From assembly GCA_950295325.1 (NCBI GenBank), contig OX485803.1, positions 27,466,001 through 27,530,000 on the forward strand: a stretch of DNA of 64,000 bases, in the 5' to 3' direction. Under the pieces are notes generated by a model that saw only the letters and a list, made by a program, of their open reading frames with translations, was not told where the DNA came from and made no database searches. Positions 45,223 to 56,529 of this stretch are shown here, piece by piece; the stretch's first letter is position 1, and the number at the start of each line of letters is the position of its first letter. A program made the translations under genes and the position numbers. The stretch is from Polytrichum commune (lineage: Eukaryota; Streptophyta; Polytrichopsida; Polytrichales; Polytrichaceae).

Positions 45223-46324
45223 CTTACCCTTGTGCCTCCTAGTCCCCGTGGGTGGGAGGCGTTCCCAACGCCCGGGGCCCTCACCCACACTAGGATCACT
45301 TGGGCCCTCTTACCAACGGCGCCACAAGTCCCGGGTGTCACTCCGGGGTCCCCCTTGTGCCCATGGTGATTCGGGCACTCCTCATGGAGAGGTGCGCGAC
45401 ACTTCCCCTGGCCTGCCCTACACCCTTCAACTGGAGGTGATATCCCAGAGAAGGCGCTGCCAAGCTGCTTGAGCCCAGCTCCTAGATTCATACCTCTCAA
45501 TTCCAGGCCTTGAATTCACTCTCATCGCCCGTCAGTCTGTCCGGATTCATACCTTCTTTCAGCAAATTTATGCAGTCGGAAGTCACCGCACATAGGTGAT
45601 CTTCCTGTCCTCTCCTCCACCGAGGATTTCAGTCACCCTGCCGAGTCCTCGCCCTCATCTCCTCATGCAACAACTTCCAGCCACCCCCAGAGTGAACTCT
45701 GGATTGCACAGCAACTGCATTGCCCTGCTTACCTTGCCCACGACCCCGATTTTGGAGATGAATGTGGGTGCAGGTCATTGAATTTCTGATCACTTCTCCC
45801 TTACTAGCAGCTCCCTCACACCCCCTCATTTCTGAGCCCCTGTCTCAGAGCCGAGCTTTTCCTTGGTTGCTTGGCTCCGCTTCCGAACCTCAATTTCGGA
45901 AGCCCCTCTAGCTTCTGGGCGCTGGAGCGATCCACATTGCCCATTTTCCACTCGAACCAGGCACATCCCTCATGATCTGATTCACACCCCCGATTCACCT
46001 GACTACCTCGTCGCCTTAATAGGCCATCTCTGCTTCCAAAAACCAAACACCACAGCGATCCCCTGGCAGCTCACTCCTCCCACTCATCCAAAAACAGGAG
46101 GTTCCTTACGGCCATCAGGTTCCCCTCCGACTGTCGCCCTTGAGCCGCTGCATACCTCCTTCCAACCGCCTCCCATGTGTGTATCCCCGAGAGCACCCCC
46201 CCCCCCGTCTTCCTCGTCCTGACCTCAGCCCAAAACGTAATCTGCTAGTGGGAGGACCCCCACTCCTAAAATGGACAGCACCCTAAGCCTATCACATCCA
46301 CCCCCCTCTCAACCTACAACTAAA
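45223..46324. other. C-rich non-coding block
   Basis: Continuation of the C/T-rich sequence. Long frames on several strands (for example 45216-45500 and 45863-46222) are products of low stop-codon frequency and carry no domain. Probably the rest of the same unidentified repeat, ending before CACTACAAGG at 46325. Confidence 0.4.
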
Positions 46325-49136
46325 CACTACAAGGAAAACACGAAAAAATGACTACGGCCATATGACCGGATATGACTATCGGTTTTAGGATAGTCATGTT
46401 GAACCAAAGTGATGACTAGAAGTGACTTTAGTCATCATATGACTAGAAGTGACTTTAGTCATCATATGACTAGGTTTTTAGTCGTATCGGACATGACCTA
46501 GATGGGAACTGTGTAGAGAACGTGTGGGGGAACATGTTCTCTCAATAATTTTTATTTTCATGATAGTCATAATGAACCATATGACTAAAATTAGTACTTA
46601 GCTGACTACGATTTCCAGGTCCTCATAGTGAATGGTTTTTATATTGCATTTGGACTTTCTTCATACTTATTCATGTTGTGAGTCCCCAGTCTTTGATCAT
46701 TTCAGCAAATGTTTTATGGCAATGGCATTTTTGCTGGTTGTATATTGAATATTTAGAATACAACCATTTTTTACTTATTTGCAATGCTTTTGAGTTCGAT
46801 TAATTTTATGCAACATCATAGTTTATTTCTTGGCTTTGTAATATGCAATAACATAGTCCATACAATCCCAAAAAAATGATATGTGCATATAGCTACTATC
46901 TTTGACATGCAACCTCCCTTCCTAATGTCAAACAACATCATCTTCCAAATCTGGATCTTCTTCCACAATGTCCAACCCCCGGTTCAACGTCTTCCATAGT
47001 TAGAGCCCTGCATCCCCTCAATACATGGGTACCAGATGCCATGTCAATGGAAGTGGATATGGGCCTTGGGCCATGATGTTCTTCGTCCTTGCCTTACTAT
47101 AGACTATGCATTTCAGGTCTTCTGTCTATCTTTGATGATACTTTTGAGCTTCGTGGCTCTCTTCGTAAAATAATCTTCCACCCATCTTTTCTCTTGTCAT
47201 TTAAGAAAAAATAATTGTTGCACATGAAGGGGAAACACAAATGAGTCTACTGAATAAGGGATTAATTGATCAAATTTGAAGAGTGTGAATCATTTACACA
47301 TGTATTTGATACTCCAAAAATTGTGAAGCAATTTAAGAGGAGAAACATTGTAATTAAACGCGTTATTCAAGAACCTTGGTATAGTGGATTAATTTATTCC
47401 TCTGGGACCTTTGTGAGCTCTACCTCCTTGAACTCCTCTTCTTCCATTGTAGTGACATCTTTGTCATCCTCGAGTCCATCATTAATTATGGTAGGATTGT
47501 TGTTATAGCACATATTTTATAAATCATGGGTTTGCTTTGCACATACTTTTGAACTCCATTTTCAAAAGCAATTGCCTTACAAATGACAATAATTCATTCA
47601 TGGCCTTTGTTGCTTACTATGCAAATACACCCCATCCCATGTATGGATGTGCTGACACTCTAACCTCCCACTTCCTATTCCAATATGTAAAATGAGTGAG
47701 CTTCATAATTGCTCATAAGCCCCGTCGCCCATGGAAAGTATCTGTCCCAAAATTACACGCCAGCTTTTGTTGGTCGCTAAATGAAGTAGGCTCTCTCTTC
47801 CTTTGAAGTAGTAAAGTAGTTGAAATTATAGACTTTAAAACAACAATTGTTGCGGCCTGCACATAAGGTCTCCGCATTTCCTACAGGTTTGAATGCAACA
47901 TAGTAAACTATACACCATTCCACCTAGATATTGCTTAGAAGAAGAAAAAAAAATCAACAACATCTAGCAAACATATCATGATTAATTTCTTGAATTCAAG
48001 ATCTCGCTTGTACTCTCGAAGATGTTTGCGAATGGTTTTCTTTGATAACATTTTGCACCCATGCATTTTTTTATATAGGCATGCGTAACTTGTGAGTTGT
48101 TGTCTATATGCTTCCTTCTCCTCTATGTTCCACAATTACAACTGCAGAAGATCCTCTCGTGTTCTCGGATCCATTTCCAAATGTTTCTATGTAATTAAAG
48201 GGGATCCAATTCATTTCTTGTACATGATAGTCATACGAAGGACATATACAAGTCCATGATAGACGGTTGGATTATTTAGAATTTCACTATGATTGAAGTC
48301 GATCACGTCTATGCCTAGTCAACTTATGACTAGTTGTAGTGTTCAATAAAACAAATGAATGACTACCAATAGTCATCAATGTAGTAAGCAATGAAGAAAG
48401 ACCTAAACCTAACAGAGGATCTATGACTAAGACTAGTCATACATTTAGGACAACCATGACTAAATGTAGTCATTCTCTTTGTAAACCAATGACTACATGT
48501 AGTCATCAAGAATTTAAAAAAAAAAAATCTAAAACCTACATGCAACGTAAATGACATGTCTACCCTATCCCCGTGGGTTACCTATCCTATTGCCGCGTGA
48601 TTTCCTTGTAATTCCATGGCCGAGTACCTATTTCCGTGGCCACTTTTCTTTTTACCCCAGTGTGTTGTTCTTCGACCTTCATTTGTTCTTTAGCGTTCTT
48701 TCTTTTGGTCCAGCGTGTTTTGTCCTCTCCTTCCTCTCTTTACTTGAAGTCTTATTGTTACATTGAGGTGTGAGGCTTGCTTCTAGGTGTCTCTAACCTT
48801 TGAAACAATTGTTGTCTCAATATTGGTCTTCCACTCCAAGGAAAATGGCTCAAATACCTCCACTCTTGGCGTCTTCCTTTGTACATGTGATATTGAGGTC
48901 CATAGCCAATTTATTGGGTGAGCATGTGGAAGTACTCCAAGGAATTACTAGAATACCACAGATATCGAGTGTTGTTTTGGATTGAATGTCAAGGTTGTTG
49001 TCTAACATGTTTTAAGTACTCCTATTCTAGGCAAGAGAAGGTCAACTCCTCATAGTGGCTGTTCCGAATCAGGGTGTGGACCTTCTTCTAATCGATGTTC
49101 CATGTTTGATCCAGTGTTAGACTAAGAAAGGAGGAC

Positions 49137-49232
49137 ATGCGCACTAGAGGCAGTGTGGGTGACGACAACAACGAGATGACAAAGTGGGGCGAAGAGCGCA
49201 CACCGCTGTTGAGTCAACAACCCGCAGCAAAG
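49137..49232 (+). pseudogene. First-exon-like fragment of the CACTA protein
   Basis: ATG at 49137 opens 32 codons (MRTRGSVGDDNNEMTKWGEE...) ending at a good donor AAG|GTACGT with phase 0. The peptide is hydrophilic and coding-like, but has no domain of its own. Downstream pieces (next entry) do not join it in frame. Confidence 0.4.
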
Positions 49233-49496
49233 GTACGTAACCCTAAACCCAAAATCCTTAGAGAATATGACTAAGACTAGTTATTAGAATAAACAATATG
49301 ACTAAGACTAAGTATTACTTTACAAAATGATTAAGACTAGTCATTTCTATAGAAAATGTGACTAAGACTAGTCATCTAAGTCATAGGTATGATTAATTAT
49401 ATCATTATTCTAGAAAACATTACTACGGCTAGTTGTGTAGTTAGTCATCACTAGTGATTGTGTATTCACTTGTGAATAACCCGTGTGTATAGGAAA

Positions 49497-50384
49497 AATG
49501 CCAAATATTATAGCCTCAAATTTGGGAGGTAAGAAGATAACCCTAGACAATGCCGGCAATCCCTTTGGGATTTAGGGTCCCTAAGCCTTATTTCCAAACA
49601 TTGATCACAAAACAATCATACAAGCAAATCAAAATGTTGAAGGAGTCCTGATACGATGATGAATCCAACCATGACTACTTGAAATAAGGATGTCAACATA
49701 GATGACCTAGTAATTCCGTCTTCGAATATTGACGACCTTGGAGGCGAAACCCCCTAGACGTGCAAATAACAAATGTAGAGTTGGACCTCTTAACTGCAAA
49801 ACGAGCCCATTTGCGTAAACAAAACGGATGGAAAGGCCAATTGTCTCTAAGTGCAATTGCGTAGAAGGATGTGTTGTTGTGGAACCATGCATCTGAACAA
49901 CGAAGTCGAAGATGAAAGGTGTCTAAGCAACAACATTCATGGGTGGCAAAAAAAAAGCAATGCGACAAGAAAATTTGTATTGTCGTGGTGAGGAGGAGAT
50001 CGTAACAAACATGATGAGTTCCAAACTCTTCAATTTTGTGAATAGTTGCAGGCCATATTTTATTATTATCCAGCAAGTATTAATCCAACGAAATGGAAGA
50101 TTATATCAATGTAGGCAATTGAGTTGGATAAGGCTCCATCACGTGAAGAGATTGAGATGAAGTCGCAGAGACGAAGGGGGGATGCAATACAAAAGGCTAG
50201 GACGAGCCACATGTCTATTGTTTTCCGTAGAAGAAAAAAATTTGACTGCAACTCTTTGTCCAACTGCTTGACAAATATGGGCCGAGACCTACACATATAT
50301 ATAAAAGAATTAGAGAATAATATGAAGTTGATGTTGGATGCTCTTAACATTGTAAGGGTAGTAAGCACGGGTACTGGAAAATAA
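49497..50384 (+). pseudogene. Fragmented transposase-associated region
   Basis: Read across several frames: MPNIIASNLGGKKITLDNAG then NPFG at about 49498-49570, AHLRKQNGW at about 49806, and APSREEIEMKSQRRRGDAI at about 50132-50190. The order GKK-type strand, basic segment, then xPSRxE...RRxG is that of the C-terminal conserved region of plant CACTA Transposase_24 proteins as I know it. Multiple stops and frame changes separate the pieces, so it is dead. Identification is by motif resemblance only. Confidence 0.4.
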
Positions 50385-50700
50385 AATATTGAAACACATG
50401 CTACAAGCAGTTTGGCAAAAAACCCAAAAAAAAAAATTTCCCCTTGAGTTTGAAAATGAGAGCATGGAATGAATTGAAGAAAAACTAGAAGTTTGAATAA
50501 ACTATGAGAAATGTAGGATTATTTACAATTATGCTTGCAATGTAATGCGTAGTCAAGTTTGTGTAATATATGATTAGTAATAGCAATGTTTGTGAAGTGC
50601 AGAACTAGTAGTAGTCATATTTGTGAAATGTATGACTAGCAATAGTCATTATTTATTGAAATAGTACTAGACGTAGTTATTAATTTAATATTTTTACAAC

Positions 50701-51179
50701 AATTGATGAGGTTGCCCATTTTAAATTATAACTACCACTACACAATCATTGTAAAAGAAAAACCTAAAAAAAGAAATGAGCAAGAAGCGAACACATGCAA
50801 CGAGGAGGAAAAAAATGTTTATTTAACATTATAGCATGAGGCCCGTCCAAAAGTTTGGAAAAAAACAAAATGAGTCACGGAGGTGGAGAAACTCCAAATC
50901 AATATGAATTATCACAGAAATCCAATGATAAACATGGAAACCGCATGAGAGCAGAGGAGCCTAAAGACAAAAATTACAAAACATAAAGGATAAAGTACAA
51001 ACAATGTAACGAATAAAACATTATATTCGTTAAATTGAGACTTTTTGGGCATTTTGAGACATTCACAGAAATAAGAACAAGGATAAATGGAACACATATT
51101 GGTGAAAGTTGTAAGATGCAAACACTTTGAAGCGGGTGTTTAGACCAAGAACCCCATTAATAATTCATATTTGTGATGG
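50701..51179. other. Non-coding spacer
   Basis: AT-rich with nothing identifiable. Confidence 0.45.
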
Positions 51180-51425
51180 TTTAGGGTGGGCAATCCAAAC
51201 CTTAGACCAAATTGAAGGGGAAATCTTAAAACATTCATATTAATGCACACAAAATATGAGAGCTTGTATGAATATGGTTTAGGTAGGGCAATCCAAACCA
51301 TAGATCTTATTGAAGGGAAAATCTTAAAACATTCATATTAATGCACACAAAATATGAGAGCTTGTATGAATATGGTTTAGGTAGGGCACTCCAAACCTTA
51401 GACCATATTGAAGGGAAAATCATGT
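51180..51425. repeat. 98-bp tandem repeat, about 2.5 units
   Basis: Units start at TTTAGG 51180, 51278 and 51376, exactly 98 bases apart. The first two are nearly identical over TCTTAAAACATTCATATTAA and AATATGAGAGCTTGTATGAA; the third stops after about 48 bases. Confidence 0.9.
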
Positions 51426-52126
51426 GACACTTATATTATTGCAAAAAAAACATACAAAGTATGGCATGTAAAATAATGCATAGCATGCTAACACCACACA
51501 TCCATTGGATAGTGCGACCCAAAATCATATTGCCTATGGCCCAAAACCCTACACCTACTATAGCCTATCTAGCCTCGGAGACTGCCTCTTTTTCTTTTGC
51601 TCGCATTGCTTCAACATTCCTGAAAATCTCCGCCCCGCGACTATAGCCATTCTTGGGGTGTGTGGGAACACGCGAACACCAACATATCCGGATTGGCGTT
51701 TTTAAGTGCCTAATCCGGTTTTGTCCGGATGACCCTAGTATCGTCTAGGGATTCTGTGAAGTGTAGGAGGTCTAGAACTCTCCGTACCTGCTTATCTCCT
51801 CTTCCTTCGCCAAATTTCCGGAAACCCTAATTTCCGGACTTTTGGTTTTTAGGACACTCTTCATCTTCTTCCGGAGTGTGCCTTTCCGGATTGTACCTCT
51901 AGGTCCTAATTATAATGCTAACTCACCCCTCTACGTCTACCCTCTAGAATAGGTGGTTCCTTCCGGTGAAGACGTCCTTTATAAGATTGGAATCTGGAAA
52001 CTCCCTCACAATCAATCCGGATTGATCAGATCCGTCCTGGCACGTCACGCAGAGAGATCCGGATTATTTCTTAGGACCACAGTAACCACAAGAGTCCGGA
52101 TTCCAACCGGAGATCTGACTCGACGG

Positions 52127-52640
52127 GATAAGTGGGTGACCCGTACCACTTTCCGGATTGTCCCGTCCACCGGCGATGAGACCTCTTCGGAAGATCAGAT
52201 TGGCGCAAGTCCGGATCCCTCCCGGACCTTTGCCCAATCTTCCCCACGGCTATCTCACCTGGACGTTACCCATACATCCGGAACAATGAGGATCTCTTCC
52301 CACTACACTCCGGAGGTGGTCTCCAACCCGGAACCCTTACTGATCCGGTCCTTCCCTTCTCCTTCTGACAGATCTGTCCGGCTACCTCTACCTTGGATTC
52401 CACTCAATCTGAGCTAACTGGGCGATCCGTACCACCTTCCGGTTTGGTCCGTCTAAGGGCGGTGGAACCTCTTCAGAAGATCAGATTGGCATAATTCCGG
52501 GTCCCTTCCGGATCTCTCCCAATCCTCCCAGCGACTATCCCACCTAGACGTTACTCAACCATCCGGATTAGTGAGGTTTCCCTCCCACTACACACAGAGA
52601 GGATCTACAAGGCAATAACCAGATCAGATCCGGGTCTCCT
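52127..52640. repeat. 286-bp direct repeat, two units
   Basis: CCGTACCACTTTCCGG at 52141 and CCGTACCACCTTCCGG at 52427 start two units that continue with GAAGATCAGATTGGC, CCCAATC and CACCTGGACGTTAC/CACCTAGACGTTAC in order. The units are clearly homologous but diverged. An open frame at 51953-52417 crosses the first unit and is not thought to be coding. Confidence 0.75.
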
Positions 52641-53034
52641 CTCCCATGTCCTATCTGGAACTCCTATCCCTCATGCTCTCTCTCCTCCGCTAACGATCTC
52701 CGGATCATTCATGCAAACATCAATCAAGGAAAGTCAAGGAATGAGAAACCAAGGAATTTATTAGAGTAGGAGCAATCAAAATACAACAATGGAGAAGGAA
52801 CACTTCCCCATCTCCTTATTCAGCCTTAAGTAGAGGCTCAAAATCCCTAATTTGAGGGCGGCGGCCCAGGCGGCCGCCCCTAAGGAAAACCCTAACTACA
52901 CCCGTTCTCCCGGATTAAGATCCGGATTTTCCGCTGACACACCCAAGGGAGAATTTTATTCCTCATTTTCAAAAACTCCTAAGTCCTACCTGCCTACCTC
53001 TATTCTGCCTAACTAATCTAGTTACTCTCCTAAG

Positions 53035-55085
53035 CTAAGAAGAGCGGTGCTTCTTCTGAGCCGATCCGTCTTTCGAGTGACTACCGAGTCCACTGACGGC
53101 GGATGAGCCCCCTCCCGGCGATGCCTTCTGTAGCCGCGTGAACATCCTCCTCATGTTCGGAGACGGGGCAATCTCGTCCTCCGAATCCACTGCTCCCTCG
53201 GTCCGCGGTGTTCCGGTCCCTGGTGTTCCGGAAACTGTCCCCTTCCGGATGCTCCGAACTGGAGAAGGATCGCTTCCGGTGCCCTGTTCCGGATTCTGCC
53301 CGCCTGAGATCGAGGCAGTCCGCGGATCCTTGTTGGAGGCCGCCCTTGAGGGTGGCGGAGGAAAGGGACTAACCATTTGGCAGTCCGGAGGAGACGACGG
53401 CGAGGCGTGGGTCATAGGGGCCTTGCCCCTACTCGGAGTTGCCTCTCGATCTGAAGTCTGATGCCGGATCGGTGTCCTAGCCCTGTCCGGAGTCCGGGAC
53501 CGATCCGAGGTCCGCGGAACAGGGGACTGGCCTCTTCCGGATCTGACAGACCCGGTACTCTTCCTCCTCACCTGGGGAGAACGGACCCTTTCCGGAGCTC
53601 TCCCGGAACTAGCAGGCCGAGAGCCGCCTCCCTGCTGACTGGGTCCTGCGGACGTTGGCGGAATCTGAACCAAAGCGACCTCGCCAACTACCTCGTAGAG
53701 GGTTCCGGTTGGTGACCCAGGCGGACCCGGATAGAGTACCCGCCGGGGTGTTCCACTTGGCGGAACCACCTTCTGGATTTCCGCCAGGAGATCCTTCATC
53801 GTCCGTGAGTACTTCACGAGGATGGTAAGGGTCTGTCTGGCGGAAGCGGGCTCTCCGGACTCCATCATCCGGTCGTAGAGATGCGCCTTGTTGACGATCT
53901 CTGCCGGATGCCCCACCAGCTCCCGGATCCGGCTGAAGACCACTGCCTGCTCCGCGTGGTACTTCCGGATCTCCTCGCTCTTTTGACTCAGCTCCTGAGT
54001 CATGGCCGCTACCTGCGCGGTGAGATGGGCGTTCTCTGTCTTGGCCTGCTCAAGCTCCTTCCTGTCCGCCCTCTTTGCCAATTCCCGGAGAATATTTCCG
54101 GGTCCGCAGTCGTCCAGGGCATGGTTCGCCCCTCGGACGATGTGTTCCAGCCGGTAGTACTAGTTCTGCAGGTCCTCCATCCCCCCTCCTGGATCCGCTT
54201 GAAGGGATTCTCCGGAAAGTCCCAAGCGGATAGATCCACATTCCGCCACGTGGTCTCCCGGCTGGGTCCGGCTTCCGGATGATGGTGAGGAGGGGGAAGA
54301 GAGAGTGGCCTCGAGATGGTTGGCGGCGGGCTTCCGGGTGACGAGGGAGGTGCTTCCGGAATGATTGGGTCGCTGGAAGTTTCCGTCTCGAGGTCTCCGG
54401 TTTCCGGGAGGAGCTTGTAGGTGACCTCGTCCGCCGCTATCGTTAGCAGGTCCTCCTCCTCTGCCAAGATGCAGTCGAAATGCTGGTAGAGATGCAGAAT
54501 GAAGGGGGAGAAGGAGGGTTTCCGGCCAATATGGGGGAGGGCCCGCCCTACTATTTCTTGGATAATCAGCCCCCAGTTCACGGGCCGGACTCCGGACATG
54601 GCACCGAACAGGGTGTTAGCCATGGTGAGGCTAATCCGCTTCGGCTTGTCCGGATTGAGGATAGGCAGGAGGAACTCTAGTACCCTCCGCTCTCGCAGGT
54701 TCTGACAGTTCCCGGGATGGAAGCCGTCCTTCGGATCCGCGTCCCCTCTGAATTTTCCGGCGAACAGGCCGTCGCGGCGGCCGGCCCACCCCTCTGCAAT
54801 CCCCCTAGGAAACCCGTAGACCCTATTCCAAGTATCCGGAGTCCAATTTTCCGGATCCCTTCTCTTTGTTCCTAGCCACTGATTTCCTCTCTCGAATTTG
54901 AATTCTCGGAGGGTATCTTCTGCTCGGAGGTTCCAGGGTTTGGAGAGCAACCCCGCGCAGCCCATAACCCGGAGATCTTATGCGAGCTCCTGCAGCTCCC
55001 TATCCTCCCTCGGAATTGCAAGGGTGAGGGCTTTGAGCGGAATCGGGATGGGTTCCCTCTGATCCTCTTCCCGTGCTTCCGGCAT
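53035..55085 (-). pseudogene. Broken repeat-borne gene, gag-like in texture
   Basis: On the minus strand the ATG at 55085 starts MPEAREEDQREPIPIPLKAL and runs to a TAA about 115 bases later; the same frame continues through MGCAGLLSKPWN (54965) for about 255 residues. A one-base frameshift in a run of six G (about 54181-54186), then a TAG near 54162, lead into the last frame, MAKRADRKELEQAKTE..., ending at 53035. The parts in order are an N-terminal globular region (WTPDTWNRVYGFPRG, NTLFGAMSGVRPVNWGLIIQ), a Pro/Ser linker, a coiled coil (ELEQAKTENAHLTAQVAAMT) and a long Pro/Ser/Arg-rich basic tail. No zinc knuckle, protease or polymerase is seen. It resembles structural proteins of plant transposable elements in layout, but I do not recognise the family. 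Confidence 0.6.
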
Positions 55086-55650
55086 TTTTCTCTCCTTTCT
55101 CAATTTCCGGCTCGACTACGGAAAATCTCTTTCTCTCTCCCTCTCTCTTCCGGATTCCCTCTCTTCCGTCTAATTGCTACAGAGTCCCGGCAAGCCAACT
55201 GCCGGTGACTGAAAAGTGCGGAGTCCCAGCAATCCAACTGCGGGCGGCTCGAAATGAAGACAAACTCACCACTCGTTCTCTCAGCAATTTGCCTTTTGTG
55301 AATCAGAAAAAAAAGTGGGAAGGAGAAGGAAGGGACCCTTAAATATCCCTCCTCCCTGTTCCTTCCCCTGTTACCGTTTGGTTTAACGGAAAACGGTTAC
55401 AACCGTCTTCCGACGGTTTTCCCTCAACCGTCATAAACCCGTTGTAACCGCCACTTCCGGACCGTTGGGTAATCTTGGCGCGACCGTTACTCGGTCCGGA
55501 CTAGCGGTTCGGACCATGATTAAACGGTCCGCCAATCCAATTTGACGGACCGGTCATAATACTCATTTTTATTCGTTTTATCGCACAACGCGGATTTAGA
55601 ATGCCCTATTTCCTAGTACAAGTAATTTATCCTAAGAGACCCTATTATCC

Positions 55651-56376
55651 TCATACAAGCAAGGTAAAATACGGAAATTGAATCCGTATTTCCGTATTTC
55701 TGTATTTCCGTCGAATTTGGACTCCCACAGGGTGACCGCCATCCATAACACATTTTGGATTCCGTCGGCCGCCCGAAGTATACGACGAAGAATTCGAATA
55801 CGATGAAGTGGACTGTCTTGCATTTTTGGTCTTGGAGTAGAAACGCTCCAACTCGATGGACGCACTAGACCGCATAGGTTTACGGGTGGGAGCAACCTGC
55901 AACACGTCAATGCAAAGACACATGTGTTAGTTTAGGGGGGAAGACCCAAACGTGTCACACGTTCCTTTGTTTAGTGAAAAATGATTGAAATGCGCGGTAA
56001 ACCATGTGGGGGGGGGGTTCACCTTGTCACCGGGGGCGTTCGCGTCCGAGTTGGCGAGGAGAGGCAAGGCGTCCCGCAAAGGGATAGGAAGGGTGCCACT
56101 CTTCGTAGGCCGAGCGTCCATCCGAAGCCGCCGTTGAGGTGTAATGCTGCCGCCGGGCTGAGAGGGGGACGTCCAAACGCATTTGCGATCTATGCCCTTG
56201 AGCGGCGACGGGGACGGAGATCGCCGGAAGATTTGCTTGGGTGGGGGGCTATCGACGATGCCGGCGTCAAGAGGCTCCTTGGAGTAGTCAATGGTTGACG
56301 CGGCGTCGTAAATGGTCTCGTAGAAGAAGCTCCCCAAGTCTGACTCGCTGACGATCTCAATCGAGGGCTCCAAACG
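55651..56376 (-). CDS. Two spliced exons downstream of the FCP1-like exon
   Basis: Exons 56376-56023 and 55896-55651 join in phase 0 (acceptor TTTTTGCGCCAG, donor AAG|GTGAAC, acceptor GTGTTGCAG). They encode about 199 residues rich in Ser, Pro and Arg (LEPSIEIVSESDLGSFFYET, RRSPSPSPLKG, SSYSNSSSYTSGGRR) without a known domain. They follow the FCP1-like exon on the same strand, but that exon ends in TGA at 56530 and I found no in-frame splice between them. They may be an alternative 3' part, a separate unit, or a portion cut off by the stop. Confidence 0.4.
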
Positions 56377-56479
56377 CTGGCGCAAAAAGGAAACGAAACA
56401 AAACCCAAGGCAAGAGGGTTTGCTAGAGAGCGTGAAATCAAGATACATGTGAAGCATATATTACACAAAGTGGACGGGC

Positions 56480-56522
56480 GCGCGCACACACACACACATA
56501 CACACATACATACAAACACACG
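56480..56522. repeat. CG/CA-type microsatellite
   Basis: A CGCGCG tract passes into (CA)n and CATACACA-type repeats within the gap between the FCP1-like exon and the downstream exons. Confidence 0.85.
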
Positions 56523-56529
56523 TACTGTC

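Larger units (their letters stand above)
46325..50700 (+). mobile_element. Relic of a CACTA (En/Spm-type) transposon
   Basis: The left end CACTACAAGGAAAACACG at 46325 matches the canonical plant CACTA terminus. ATGACTA and its inverse TAGTCAT are repeated densely near the left end (46350-46620), in the middle (48220-48510, 49265-49385) and near 50555-50690, as expected of subterminal transposase-binding repeats. Interior fragments resemble the conserved region of Transposase_24-type proteins. A matching right terminus (CTTGTAGTG) was not found at about 50.7 kb; a GTTGTAGTG at 48333-48341 could close a shorter nested element, but its flanks do not duplicate. The right boundary given is where the motif cloud stops. 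Confidence 0.6.
51680..55570. other. TCCGGA-dense block
   Basis: The hexamer family TCCGGA/TCCGGT/CCGGAT is repeated dozens of times on both coding and non-coding parts, starting at about 51686 and ending near 55555, with much lower density outside. The block is also richer in G+C than its flanks. It encloses the broken gene at 53035-55085 and a tandem repeat at 52127-52640. It is most simply one repetitive element with a strong sequence bias; no LTR pair or TIR was found at its edges. Confidence 0.6.

Noticed and set aside
45216-46222. Overlapping frames on both strands
   Set aside because: They are products of the C-rich composition; no domain or splice structure was found.
44200-46324. 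Solo LTR
   Set aside because: C-rich structured sequence suggests it, but no TG...CA ends with a 5-bp duplication could be located.
46325-48341. A complete 2-kb CACTA element ending at GTTGTAGTG
   Set aside because: Only eight terminal bases match and the flanking trinucleotides differ.
51180-51425. CRISPR-like direct repeats
   Set aside because: Units are contiguous 98-bp tandem copies without unique spacers, in plant nuclear DNA.
51953-52417. 154-codon open frame
   Set aside because: It crosses a diverged 286-bp tandem repeat without frame conservation, and the composition follows the TCCGGA bias.
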